Assembly: GCF_900129455.1 (NCBI RefSeq)
Contig: NZ_FQVU01000005.1
Location: forward strand, 310,001-374,000
Direction: 5' to 3'
Source of the DNA: Jatrophihabitans endophyticus
Lineage (GTDB): Bacteria > Actinomycetota > Actinomycetes > Mycobacteriales > Jatrophihabitantaceae
Length of the DNA stretch: 64,000 nucleotides
Shown: positions 1-7,660 of the stretch, piece by piece
Position numbering within the stretch: the stretch's first letter is position 1
Layout: each line of letters begins with the position of its first letter
The notes under the pieces: model-generated
Databases searched by the model: none
Seen by the model: only the letters and a program-made list of their open reading frames with translations
Told to the model about the DNA's origin: nothing
Position numbers and translations under genes: made by a program

Positions 1-1
1 C

Positions 2-226
2 GTGCTGGCGGTGCTGTCGGTGCACGACTTCGCGGCCGGGACGGTGACCGCCGGCCGGCTCGCCACGCACGCCGCCGTCCTGGTCGGGCTGGTGCTGCTG
101 CTCGCGCTCGACCGCGCGGAGCGGGCGCTGCCGCCGGGGCGCTCGTGGTCGGCGCGCTCGCGCGGCCGGGGTGAGGGTGACGCGGGCGACGGTGACGGCC
201 CGACCGACCTGCGGACCGTCGCGTGA
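2..226 (+). CDS. 3' end of a membrane protein (5' cut by window)
   Basis: Open from the first base to a TGA at 224-226, so only the C-terminal part is visible. It shows one hydrophobic segment (about residues 20-36, rich in Leu and Val) followed by a charged, Gly/Asp/Arg-rich tail, which fits the end of an integral membrane protein with a cytoplasmic tail. The stop overlaps the GTG proposed for the copper gene that follows, so the two are probably co-transcribed. The family cannot be named from this fragment. Confidence 0.5.
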   Translation: MLAVLSVHDFAAGTVTAGRLATHAAVLVGLVLLLALDRAERALPPGRSWSARSRGRGEGDAGDGDGPTDLRTVA

Positions 227-2106
227 CCGCCCATGGTGCGGTGGTTCCGTCCCATCGCGGTGGCCGGGGTCGGTTGGCCCCGGTGGAGCGCGGTGGGCGG
301 GGCCGGTTGGCCCCATCCCAGCGCGCCTCTGGAGATCAACTGACCGCGCCCGCATGGGGCCAACCCACCCCTGCAACCGCGCCCGCATGGGGCCAACCCG
401 CCCCTGCCCGCCGTCGACCCCGCCGCGCGGTGGCCCTGCTCGTCGCGCTCGCCGGCTTCCTCGGCCTCGGGCTGGTGCTCGCGGCGCCGGCGGCCGCGCA
501 CGCCACCGTGGCCTCGGCCGACCCCGCCGACGGCAGCCGGCTGCAGCGCGCACCGAGCAGCGTCACCATCACCTTCGACGAGGGCGTGACGCTCGGCCGC
601 GTCGGCTACCTGCACGTCACCGACCAGACCGGCGCGCGCGTCGACACCGGCGCGGCCAGCCAGCCCGGCGGCGACCAGACCCGCATCCGCGACATGCTGC
701 GCAGTGGCCTCGGGGACGGCACCTACACCGCGAGCTTCCGCGTCGTCTCGGCCGACTCGCACCCCGTCGCCGGCACGATCCGCTTCGTCGTCGGCGACGG
801 CGCGCTCGTGCGCGGCAGCGTCGGCGCGTCCGGTGGCAACGGCGTCACCGAGTCGGTCATGGACGTCGCGCGTTGGATCTCCTACGCCGGGCTCGCGCTG
901 CTCGGCGGCGTCTGGCTGCTGCTGACGGTCTGGCCCGAGGGACGCGACGACCGGCGTGCCCGCCGGTTCGCGTGGACGGGATGGGCGGTCACCGGCGTCG
1001 GCGCGCTGGCCGAGGCGTTGCTGCAGGGGCCGTACACGGCCGGTGCCGGGCCGCAGCGGTTGTTCGACCCGTCGCTCGTCGACGCGACGCTGCACACCGA
1101 CTACGGCCAGCTGCACAGCGCGCGGTTGCTGCTGCTCGGCCTGCTGGGACTGATCTTCGCCGTCTCGCTGCGCGTCGACGCCCGGCCCGCGCCCTGGGAG
1201 GGCATCGCCGGGCTGCTCGGCATCGGCATCGCCGCCACCTTCTCGGCCGCTGGCCACCCCGGCACGACGAGCCCGACGACACTGTCGATCGTCCTCGACA
1301 TGCTGCACCTGCTCGCGATGGCGACGTGGGTGGGCGCGCTGGTGATGCTGCTCGGCGCCGTGCTGCCGCGCCGCGAGCCGGCCGAGCTGCGCCGCGTCGT
1401 CCCCGTCGTGTCGACCGTCGCGTTCACGAGCGTCGTCGTCCTCGCCGTCACCGGCAGCTACAACGCCTGGCGGGGCGTCGGCACGATCCATGCGGTCTTC
1501 ACCACCACGTACGGGCTGCTGGTGGTGGGCAAGGTCGTGCTGTTCGTCGGCCTGCTCGCGGTCGCCGCCGTGTCGCGCCGGGTGGTGCGGACGAAGCTCG
1601 CGCGGCCACGGCTCGCCTACGCGAACACCGACACCGCCGAGACCGAGGTCGAGGACTCGCCGTCGGACGTCGACACCGAGCGGCTGCGGCGTGGCGTGTT
1701 CGTCGAGGTCGTCGTCGCGCTCGTGGTCCTCGGCCTCACGGCGGTCCTCGTCGCCCGGCCGCGCGGCAAGGAGGACCTCGCGCAGCAGTACCGCGAACCG
1801 GTCTCGGCCTCCACCACGCTCGGCGGTGGCCGCACCGTCACCGTCACCGCCGACCCCGGCACCCACGGCAACGTCGACCTCACCGTCGACGTCTCCGGCG
1901 GCGCACGGCTCACCGGTGTCACCGCGAACGCGACGCAGACGGCCAAGCGCATCGGCCCGGTGCCGGTCCGGCTCACCCGAGCGAGCGCGCTCACCTACGA
2001 CGGGACGGCGCCGCTCACCGTCGCCGGCCCGTGGCGCATCGACCTCGTCGTCTCGACGTCGGAGTTCGACGCCGTCACCACCGCCGTCACGCTGACCCTG
2101 CACTGA
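223..2106 (+). CDS. CopC-CopD fusion copper protein
   Basis: A secreted CopC copper-binding domain joined to a CopD-type membrane domain, probably moving copper across or sensing it at the membrane. A hydrophobic signal segment at about residues 70-90 ends in Ala-Ala-Ala; cleavage there would expose a mature N-terminal His93, the copper ligand of CopC. The CopC domain ends near a SADSHPVAG motif. Several transmembrane helices follow (about residues 210-450), including the CopD segment with LDMLHLLAMATWVG. The last ~100 residues look like a YtkA/FixH-like extracellular beta domain. The GTG at 223 overlaps the previous stop, but residues 1-69 are low-complexity and encoded by DNA repeats. A start nearer 430 is possible, though it would lose the basic residues before the signal segment. 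First gene of a copper cluster. Confidence 0.85.
   Translation: MTAHGAVVPSHRGGRGRLAPVERGGRGRLAPSQRASGDQLTAPAWGQPTPATAPAWGQPAPARRRPRRAVALLVALAGFLGLGLVLAAPAAAHATVASADPADGSRLQRAPSSVTITFDEGVTLGRVGYLHVTDQTGARVDTGAASQPGGDQTRIRDMLRSGLGDGTYTASFRVVSADSHPVAGTIRFVVGDGALVRGSVGASGGNGVTESVMDVARWISYAGLALLGGVWLLLTVWPEGRDDRRARRFAWTGWAVTGVGALAEALLQGPYTAGAGPQRLFDPSLVDATLHTDYGQLHSARLLLLGLLGLIFAVSLRVDARPAPWEGIAGLLGIGIAATFSAAGHPGTTSPTTLSIVLDMLHLLAMATWVGALVMLLGAVLPRREPAELRRVVPVVSTVAFTSVVVLAVTGSYNAWRGVGTIHAVFTTTYGLLVVGKVVLFVGLLAVAAVSRRVVRTKLARPRLAYANTDTAETEVEDSPSDVDTERLRRGVFVEVVVALVVLGLTAVLVARPRGKEDLAQQYREPVSASTTLGGGRTVTVTADPGTHGNVDLTVDVSGGARLTGVTANATQTAKRIGPVPVRLTRASALTYDGTAPLTVAGPWRIDLVVSTSEFDAVTTAVTLTLH
268..399 (+). 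repeat. paired direct and inverted short repeats at the 5' end of the copper gene
   Basis: GGTTGGCCCC occurs at 272-281 and, extended to GGTTGGCCCCAT, at 305-316. The exact reverse complement ATGGGGCCAACC occurs at 354-365 and 387-398. RNA from this stretch could fold into alternative 10-12 bp hairpins. If translated, the repeats give two GGRGRLAP and two APAWGQP peptides. They may be a non-coding leader rather than protein. Confidence 0.6.
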
Positions 2107-2136
2107 CCTGTGAACCGCACTGAGAGGAACCTACGA

Positions 2137-2865
2137 ATGCCCCGCCTGCGCACAGTCGCGTTTGCCACCGTGATCGGCGTGTCCGCCTCGCTCGTGCTCG
2201 CCGCCCCGGCGAGCGCGCACGTGAGCGTGTCGTCCACCAACGCGGTCCAGGGCGGGTATGCCGTCGTCACGTTCCGCATGCCGAACGAGGAGGCGAAGGC
2301 CACCACGACGAAGCTGCAGGTGCAGCTGCCCACCGCCACGCCGTTCGCCTCGGCGAGCGTGCAGCCGGTGCCGGGCTGGACCGCGGTCGCCACCAAGACG
2401 AAGCTGGCGAAGCCCATCACCACCGACGACGGCCCGGTCACCGAGGCCGTCACGCAGATCACGTGGACGGCGGCGACGGCGGCCGCGGTGAAGCCGGGGG
2501 AGTTCCAGCTGTTCAACGTCCTGGTGGGCCCGCTGCCGGAGCAGAGCACCGTGACGTTCAAGGCGCTGCAGACCTACAGCAACGGTGACGTCGTGCGCTG
2601 GGTCGAGACGGCGGCGCCCGGGTCGAGCGCGGAGCCCGAGCACCCCGCGCCCGTCCTCACGCTGGCGCCGGCGGGCCAGTCCTCGTCCCAGCCCACGTCG
2701 CAGCCCACGTCGGGTGCGAGTGCCACGGTCGCGAGCGCCGCCGCCGCGTCGGACGACGGCGGCAGCAGCAACACCGGCCCGATCGTGCTGTCGATCGTCG
2801 CCTTGGTGCTGGCGGCCGGCGCGATCGGCCTCGGCGTGGTCAACCGGGCCCGGCGGCACGGATGA
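2137..2865 (+). CDS. YcnI-like (DUF1775) secreted, membrane-anchored copper protein
   Basis: 242 residues. A signal peptide ends in PASA, giving a mature protein that starts with His-Val, the His used for copper binding in the YcnI family. The DUF1775 domain (about 30-165) is followed by a Ser/Thr/Pro-rich linker and a C-terminal transmembrane anchor ending in Arg-Arg-His-Gly, so the domain should sit outside the membrane. The ATG at 2137 has a GAGAGG ribosome site at 2122-2127; an in-frame GTG at 2110 lies too close to the preceding stop to be preferred. Its ATGA stop overlaps the next gene. YcnI family genes commonly sit beside CopC/CopD genes. Confidence 0.88.
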   Translation: MPRLRTVAFATVIGVSASLVLAAPASAHVSVSSTNAVQGGYAVVTFRMPNEEAKATTTKLQVQLPTATPFASASVQPVPGWTAVATKTKLAKPITTDDGPVTEAVTQITWTAATAAAVKPGEFQLFNVLVGPLPEQSTVTFKALQTYSNGDVVRWVETAAPGSSAEPEHPAPVLTLAPAGQSSSQPTSQPTSGASATVASAAAASDDGGSSNTGPIVLSIVALVLAAGAIGLGVVNRARRHG

Positions 2866-3365
2866 GGCTGCCCTGGCCGGCGCTGGCCGGCGGAACGCTC
2901 GTCCTCGCGGTGGGCGCGGCCGGACTCGTCCGCGGCGCGGTGCCGCAGTCCGCCGCCGCGGACAGCGGCCCGGCCGACGTCGACCCGATCACGGTGACCG
3001 GCGCCTACGTCCGGCCGCCGGTGCCGCCGACGAAGCTCGCCGCCGCGTACTTCGCGGTCCGCAACAACACCGGGACGCCGGACGAGCTGACCGACGTCAC
3101 CACCGGGGCCGGCGCGGACGCGACGCTGCACACGCTCGACAGCAGCGGCGCGATGAGCGCCACCGGGACGGCGGTGATCCCCGCGCACGGCCGGCTCGTG
3201 CTCAGCCCCGGCAAGGGCCACCTCATGATCGGCAAGTTGTTCGGGACGCTGCGCGGCGGCGACGAGGTCAACATCAGCCTGCAGTTCCAGAGCGCCGGCT
3301 CGGTCGACGTCGTCGCCCGTGTGATCCCCTACGACCAACCCGCCCCGACTGGAGCTCCGAAGTGA
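2862..3365 (+). CDS. PCuAC-type periplasmic copper chaperone
   Basis: 167 residues with an N-terminal signal or anchor segment (about 5-25). The PCuAC fold is recognised by the ordered ligands: His in ATLHTL, Met about ten residues later (GAMSATG), and a late His-x-Met in GHLM, the pattern that binds Cu(I) in this family. Such chaperones deliver copper to cytochrome oxidase together with SCO1-like proteins, and a SCO1-like gene follows directly. It starts at ATG 2862 inside the previous stop and its own stop overlaps the next GTG, so translation is probably coupled. Confidence 0.88.
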   Translation: MRLPWPALAGGTLVLAVGAAGLVRGAVPQSAAADSGPADVDPITVTGAYVRPPVPPTKLAAAYFAVRNNTGTPDELTDVTTGAGADATLHTLDSSGAMSATGTAVIPAHGRLVLSPGKGHLMIGKLFGTLRGGDEVNISLQFQSAGSVDVVARVIPYDQPAPTGAPK

Positions 3366-3991
3366 TCCGTCGCGTCGCCCTCGTCCTCGCCGCGTTCGCG
3401 CTGCTCGCCGCCGGCTGCAGCTCCGGCGGCGGCGACCCGTCGCCGTCGGCGTCGGAGCTCATCAACGACGGGGGCAGCGGGCCGTACCAGGGGTTCGGGC
3501 TGACGCCGCCGCAGCCGCGGCCGAGCTTCAGCCTCACCGACACCGCCGGCAGGGCGTTCTCCTTCGGGACGGTGACGGCGAAGCACCCGACGATGCTGTT
3601 CTTCGGCTACACCAACTGCCCGGACGTCTGCCCCACCACGATGGCCGCCGTGGCGTCCGCCCTGCGCGAGCAGCAGCAGGTCGCGAAGGACACGTACGTC
3701 GTCTTCGTGACCACCGACGTCAAGCGCGACACCGGGCCGGTGCTGGCCCGCTGGCTGGCAAACTTCTCGCGCGGTACCGCGGCGCACTTCGTCGGGCTGA
3801 CCGGGACCCAGGCGCAGGTCGACGCCGCGCAGGCGGCCGCGCACGTCACCGTGGCCGAGGACAACGGGCAGACGCACTCGTCGAAACTGCTGCTGTTCGG
3901 GCCCGACGACTACGCCCGGGTGGCGTTCGCGCAGAGCGGGCGGTTGCAGGCGCAGATCGCCCACGATCTTCCCGTCGTCGCGAAGGGGTGA
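3362..3991 (+). CDS. SCO1/SenC-like lipoprotein
   Basis: 209 residues. A lipobox (LAAGC) near residue 20 predicts a lipid-anchored protein on the outer face of the membrane. The thioredoxin-like SCO domain carries the CPDVCP copper/redox motif and the later conserved His (QTHSSK). Family role: copper insertion into the CuA site of cytochrome c oxidase, or thiol chemistry supporting it. GTG 3362 overlaps the TGA of the PCuAC gene. Because the two copper ligand sets occur in adjacent coupled genes, CuA assembly is the likeliest job. Confidence 0.9.
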   Translation: MIRRVALVLAAFALLAAGCSSGGGDPSPSASELINDGGSGPYQGFGLTPPQPRPSFSLTDTAGRAFSFGTVTAKHPTMLFFGYTNCPDVCPTTMAAVASALREQQQVAKDTYVVFVTTDVKRDTGPVLARWLANFSRGTAAHFVGLTGTQAQVDAAQAAAHVTVAEDNGQTHSSKLLLFGPDDYARVAFAQSGRLQAQIAHDLPVVAKG

Positions 3992-3995
3992 GTCG

Positions 3996-5348
3996 GTGGC
4001 ACAATCCGTGTCCGTGAGATGGCTGTCAGCTCGCCCCTGGCTGGGCACCGTGATCCGTCTGTTCCTCGGCGTCGTCTGGATCTGGGCGTCGTGGTCGAAG
4101 CTGCATTCGCCGCGGACGTTCGTGCAGGCCGTCCGCGCCTACGACGCGACGCCCGAGTGGCTCGCCAAGGCGATCGGCTACGGCCTGCCCGTGCTCGAGT
4201 TCTGCCTCGGCCTCGCGCTGATCCTGGGACTCGTGGTGCGGGTGGCGGCCGTCGTCTCCGCGGTGCTGTTCTTCGTCTTCCTCGTGGGCCTGGTGCAGGC
4301 GGCGGCGCGCGGCATCTCGCTCGACTGCGGCTGCTTCGGCGGTGGCGGGACGACCGACGGTGGCACGTCCTACACGCTCGACATCCTGCGTGACGTCGGG
4401 CTGCTGCTGCTCGCGGCGTTCCTCGTGCTGTGGCCGCTGACGCGTCTCTCCATCGACGAGTTCATCGCCCGCCACGACTACGTCGAGCCGCCGTCGGCGA
4501 AGCGGCTGCGCTCGGAGCAGGGGCGACGCAAGTACAACGCGCTGCTCGAAGCTCGTCGCAAGGAGGCGCAGTCGCGCAACCGCTGGGTGGCCGCCTCGAC
4601 CGCGGGCGTCGTCGTGCTGGTGGCGCTCATCGGCATCGGCGTCCAGTCGGGTCGGGCCAAGGTCGAGGGGTCGCTGACCGCGACGAACGCGTCCGTCGCG
4701 AACGGCGTCGTCTACGGCAAGAAGGCCGCGGCCACGGTCGACGTGTACGAGGACTTCCAGTGCCCGAACTGCCGCGACTACGAGGAGCGCGTCGGTAAGA
4801 CGATGCAGACCTACGTGCAGCAGAACAAGGCGCAGGTGCGGTACCACATGATCTCGCTGTCGAGCCTGGACAGCGAGGAGAACGGCCACTACTCGTCACG
4901 GGGCGCGAACGCCGGCTACTGCGCGTCCGACATCTCGGTGGACTTCTTCCACACGTTCCACACCTACATGTTCCAGACCAAGATCCAGCCGGCCGAGGGC
5001 GCCGGCGGCATCGCCGACAGCATGATCATCGCGGACGCGACGAAGGCCGGGTTGCCGGCCAAGTCGAAGACCGACTTCACCTCGTGCGTCACCGACAACA
5101 AGCACAAGGCGCTCGTGCAGGCCGTCACCGACCGGTCCAGCCAGGACGGCGTCAGCGGCACGCCCACGATCAAGGTCAACGGCAAGACGATCGGCAACAG
5201 CCTGAGCGACTTCACCGCCGCCGTCGCCAAGGCGGCCAAGAACGGCCCGGCGCCGAGCCCGTCTCCGACTAAGACACCGACGCCGACGAAGGCGTCGACG
5301 CCGGCCGCCACGCCGGCCAGCTCGGCGAAGTCGTCGGCCAAGCCGTAG
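3996..5348 (+). CDS. MauE/DoxX membrane domain fused to a DsbA-like thioredoxin domain
   Basis: 450 residues. The first ~160 form four transmembrane helices of the MauE/DoxX type, with a cysteine pair in the DCGCFGG loop. After a charged linker and a further transmembrane helix (about 197-215) comes a DsbA/thioredoxin-like domain with a CPNC active site and a cis-Pro loop (GTPTIK). The tail is a low-complexity Pro/Ser/Thr/Lys stretch. The architecture suggests electron transfer through the membrane domain to an extracellular disulfide oxidoreductase, as for other VKOR- or MauE-linked DsbA proteins. Last gene of the copper cluster, directly before a terminator; it may keep SCO1 or cytochrome thiols in the right state (inference). 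Confidence 0.8.
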   Translation: MAQSVSVRWLSARPWLGTVIRLFLGVVWIWASWSKLHSPRTFVQAVRAYDATPEWLAKAIGYGLPVLEFCLGLALILGLVVRVAAVVSAVLFFVFLVGLVQAAARGISLDCGCFGGGGTTDGGTSYTLDILRDVGLLLLAAFLVLWPLTRLSIDEFIARHDYVEPPSAKRLRSEQGRRKYNALLEARRKEAQSRNRWVAASTAGVVVLVALIGIGVQSGRAKVEGSLTATNASVANGVVYGKKAAATVDVYEDFQCPNCRDYEERVGKTMQTYVQQNKAQVRYHMISLSSLDSEENGHYSSRGANAGYCASDISVDFFHTFHTYMFQTKIQPAEGAGGIADSMIIADATKAGLPAKSKTDFTSCVTDNKHKALVQAVTDRSSQDGVSGTPTIKVNGKTIGNSLSDFTAAVAKAAKNGPAPSPSPTKTPTPTKASTPAATPASSAKSSAKP

Positions 5349-5360
5349 CCAGCGCACGCA

Positions 5361-5401
5361 CGACGAAGGCCCGTCCCCACGTGGGGGACGGGCCTTCGTC
5401 G
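5361..5401. terminator. bidirectional intrinsic terminator between convergent genes
   Basis: Two 20-base arms (5361-5380 and 5381-5401) are reverse complements with one bulged G. The hairpin lies between the stop of the MauE-DsbA gene and the stop of the HU gene and could serve both strands. There is no long T run, as is common in high-GC actinobacteria. Confidence 0.85.
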
Positions 5402-5413
5402 CGTACTGCGGGA

Positions 5414-5689
5414 CTACTTGTTGGCGGCGTCCTTGAGGGCGCTGCCGGCGGTGAGCTTGACCGTCTTGGCGGCGGGGATCTGGATCGTCTCGCCGGTGGA
5501 CGGGTTGCGGCCCTCGCGGGCGGCGCGCTCGCCGACCGAGAGCGCGAAGAAGCCAGGCACGCTGACCTTCTCACCCTTGGTCGCGGCGCCCTCGAGCGTG
5601 GACTGGAGCGAGCGCAGAACGGCGTCGACCGTCTTCTGCTCGAGGTCGGCGCCGTCGGCGACAGCGGCCACCAGTTCCTTGCGGTTCAC
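5414..5689 (-). CDS. hup: HU family DNA-binding protein
   Basis: 91 residues, the compact HU length, without the Lys/Ala-rich tail of mycobacterial HupB. It begins MNRKELV with typical HU dimer helices, then VSVPGFF, and the DNA-intercalating arm with GRNPSTGE, the signature region of the family. GTG start at 5689 with AAGGGAGA upstream. It bends and compacts DNA as a nucleoid protein and may assist recombination at the neighbouring att site. Convergent with the copper cluster. Confidence 0.95.
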   Translation of the reverse strand: MNRKELVAAVADGADLEQKTVDAVLRSLQSTLEGAATKGEKVSVPGFFALSVGERAAREGRNPSTGETIQIPAAKTVKLTAGSALKDAANK

Positions 5690-5788
5690 GAAGGTCTCCC
5701 TTGATCGTCGGTTCGTGTGCCGCCCCCAGTATGGCTACCTCGCCGAAAATCCCCGTAATTGGGGGCCTGCAGCGTCCCGGCGTGTCGT

Positions 5789-7660
5789 TCATGCCGGTGC
5801 CCGGGTGACGCCCGCGTGCAGCGGCCGTGTAGTGTTCTGCTCTGGCTCCGCTCCACCAGCGCGGGGTTCGCAAGGGGCTGTGGCGCAGCTGGTAGCGCAC
5901 CACACTGGCAGTGTGGGGGTCAGGGGTTCGAGTCCCCTCAGCTCCACCAGATGATGCTTACTCGAACTCTGGACCGGAACAACGTCCGATAAGACCAGAA
6001 TTCGACTGAAAGATGACGCCTTACCGTTCGCGGTGGGGCGTTTTTTCGTCCGATGGGACTGTCGCTGGCCGAGGGTCAAGGACTTGTAGCGGTGGTAGAC
6101 GACGCTCGCCTCCCGGATCTCGTCAAAGGGTGCTTGCGCCTCGTCGTGGGTGACGATCAACGGATCGTCGTTGACGAAGAAGCGCTTGAAGAAGGTCGCG
6201 TTGAGCTGCGCCCGCAGCTCGTCACTTCCCTGTTCGTATAGGGGAAGCGGGTTCCGTAGGAGCTCGATGGCCTCGCCGAGACGGGCGGCTCCGGCAGCTA
6301 ACTCAGCGGATGTGTCGGCCAGTTGTGCATGCAGGCGGACGCGCTCCATCTGGATGCCGTTACTGCGCTCCAAGATCTTGCTGCGGGTCAGGAGCCCATC
6401 AGCGGCGAGGTCGATCAGGCGCTGCTCACGGGCCTCAAGCTTGTGCAGCTGTTTGGTGACCTGATCGTGCAACTGCTGCGTCAGCTCTTGGCGACTGGAG
6501 AGGGTCTCGCTGATCAAGTCGGTCATCGTCTCGACGAAGTCGTCGTTCAGGCCGAGATCGCGGTAGTGCCGCTCGATCTGTTCTTCGACTTGCCAGCTCG
6601 GCAGATGCGGCAGGTCGCAGAAGCCTTCCTGCCGACCCCGGCACAAGAAGTAGCCGTAGACGCGGCCGGGGCCCTTCGTGACCTCGGTGTAGATCAGGCG
6701 GCTGCGACGGTGGTTTGCTTCGCAGCGTCCGCAGAAGATCATGCCCTTGAGGTAGTGCTCCAGGATTCGGTCGCGGTTGCCCTGGGCGGAGCGCTGCCGC
6801 CGGACGTCCTGGACACGGTCGAACAGCTGCTGCGTGATGATCGGATCGTGTCGCCCCTCAATGAGTTTGTCATCAACCGTCACCCAGCCGGCGTAGTACG
6901 GGTCGGCGAGCATCCGGTGCAGCTTGTTGCTCGACACCGGCATGGCCTGCGGGTTGCGGCCCGACGGTCTGGTCGTCAGTCCGAGATCCGCCATCGTGGC
7001 TTCAAGCGCATCGACCGAGTACTCGCCGCTGGCGTATAGCTCGAACGCCTTTGCAACCAACGGCGCGCGCTCCGGGTCCAGCCCGATGGTGTTGAACAGC
7101 CGACCTTCGTGGCTGGCGCGGATGTTCAAGTAGCCCAGCTTGGCGCGCGACACCGTGCCGCCGTTGAGCATCTTGTGGCGCAGCTTTTGCCGGATGTCCT
7201 CACCGTTCTGCCGGACCATCAGCTCGTTGAAGGCGTCGGACACAGTCTCCATGGCATCGGCAACCGGACCGGTGCCGAAGTCCTCCTTGCAAGAGATGAT
7301 GCGGACGCCGATCAGGCCGAGTGCGCCTTTGGTGATGGCTGCGTCGATGGAGTTCCGGAAGGCACGCGAGCGCATGTAGACGATGACGTAGTCGACCTCG
7401 CCGCGGTGGGCTTCGAGGTAGCTCAGAAGCTGCTTGAAGACCGGCCGCTTCTCGATGGACTGCGCCGAGTTGCCGGGCTCGACGAACTCGGCGGCGACGA
7501 CGGCGTTCAGGTTCTGCGCCTTCGCGAGGCAGGTCTCCCGCTGGGTCGCGATCGAGTTGCCCCCAGGATCGACGTCGACCCCGGTGTGCATCTGACGCGG
7601 TGTCGACACACGTAGGTAGAGCACCGCACGTGGTGTCGTTCGAGTGGGCTGCTCGGTCAT
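5789..7660 (-). CDS. int: large serine recombinase (element integrase), C-terminus altered by integration
   Basis: 623 residues as read here. The resolvase catalytic domain starts with RAVLYLRVS (nucleophile Ser19); a recombinase domain follows (about 165-290), then a zinc ribbon (CGRC...CRGRQEGFC, about 310-355) and a long coiled coil (about 385-455), the layout of phiC31-type integrases. ATG 7660 overlaps the ImmA-like gene stop. The frame crosses attL. Residues 1-571 are element-encoded; the last 52 come from the antisense strand of tRNA-Ala and the chromosome beyond it and carry no recognisable domain. In the excised circle the same frame continues into the ORF at 26548-26135 (708 residues in total). 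It catalyses attP x attB recombination. The terminator at 6016-6046 lies inside the coding region but acts on the opposite strand. Confidence 0.93.
   Translation of the reverse strand: MTEQPTRTTPRAVLYLRVSTPRQMHTGVDVDPGGNSIATQRETCLAKAQNLNAVVAAEFVEPGNSAQSIEKRPVFKQLLSYLEAHRGEVDYVIVYMRSRAFRNSIDAAITKGALGLIGVRIISCKEDFGTGPVADAMETVSDAFNELMVRQNGEDIRQKLRHKMLNGGTVSRAKLGYLNIRASHEGRLFNTIGLDPERAPLVAKAFELYASGEYSVDALEATMADLGLTTRPSGRNPQAMPVSSNKLHRMLADPYYAGWVTVDDKLIEGRHDPIITQQLFDRVQDVRRQRSAQGNRDRILEHYLKGMIFCGRCEANHRRSRLIYTEVTKGPGRVYGYFLCRGRQEGFCDLPHLPSWQVEEQIERHYRDLGLNDDFVETMTDLISETLSSRQELTQQLHDQVTKQLHKLEAREQRLIDLAADGLLTRSKILERSNGIQMERVRLHAQLADTSAELAAGAARLGEAIELLRNPLPLYEQGSDELRAQLNATFFKRFFVNDDPLIVTHDEAQAPFDEIREASVVYHRYKSLTLGQRQSHRTKKRPTANGKASSFSRILVLSDVVPVQSSSKHHLVELRGLEPLTPTLPVWCATSCATAPCEPRAGGAEPEQNTTRPLHAGVTRAPA
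5874..5949 (+). tRNA. tRNA-Ala (anticodon GGC)
   Basis: A full cloverleaf: 7-bp acceptor stem with one G-U pair, D arm GCGC/GCGC, anticodon stem CCACA/TGTGG with loop CTGGCAG (anticodon GGC), T arm AGGGG-TTCGAGT-CCCCT, discriminator A, then CCA. The last base of the encoded CCA (5949) is supplied by the integrated element: the other side of the original chromosomal site, at 26550, has C instead of A. Confidence 0.95.
5938..5968. other. attL: tRNA 3' end and left element arm
   Basis: Core TCAGCTCCACC at 5938-5948, followed by element DNA with the arm TACTCGAACT at 5959-5968. This arm is the exact reverse complement of the arm at 26521-26530 beside the other core copy. Part of the integrase reading frame passes through this site on the minus strand. 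Confidence 0.85.
6016..6046 (+). terminator. intrinsic terminator with UUCG loop, just inside the element
   Basis: An 11-bp stem (6016-6026 with 6031-6040/41, two G-U pairs) closed by a TTCG tetraloop and followed directly by TTTTTT on the plus strand. It would end transcripts coming out of the tRNA gene before they enter the element antisense to the integrase. It overlaps integrase coding sequence on the other strand. Confidence 0.85.

Noticed and set aside
171-2123. A 650-codon open frame in another phase across the CopC-CopD gene
   Set aside because: Its Arg/Pro-rich translation has no domain; it is the usual shadow of a high-GC gene in a second frame.
5742-5765. Short CCCC-GGGG hairpin between HU and the tRNA as a terminator
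   Set aside because: The stem is only four bases with no T run and is probably chance in this region.
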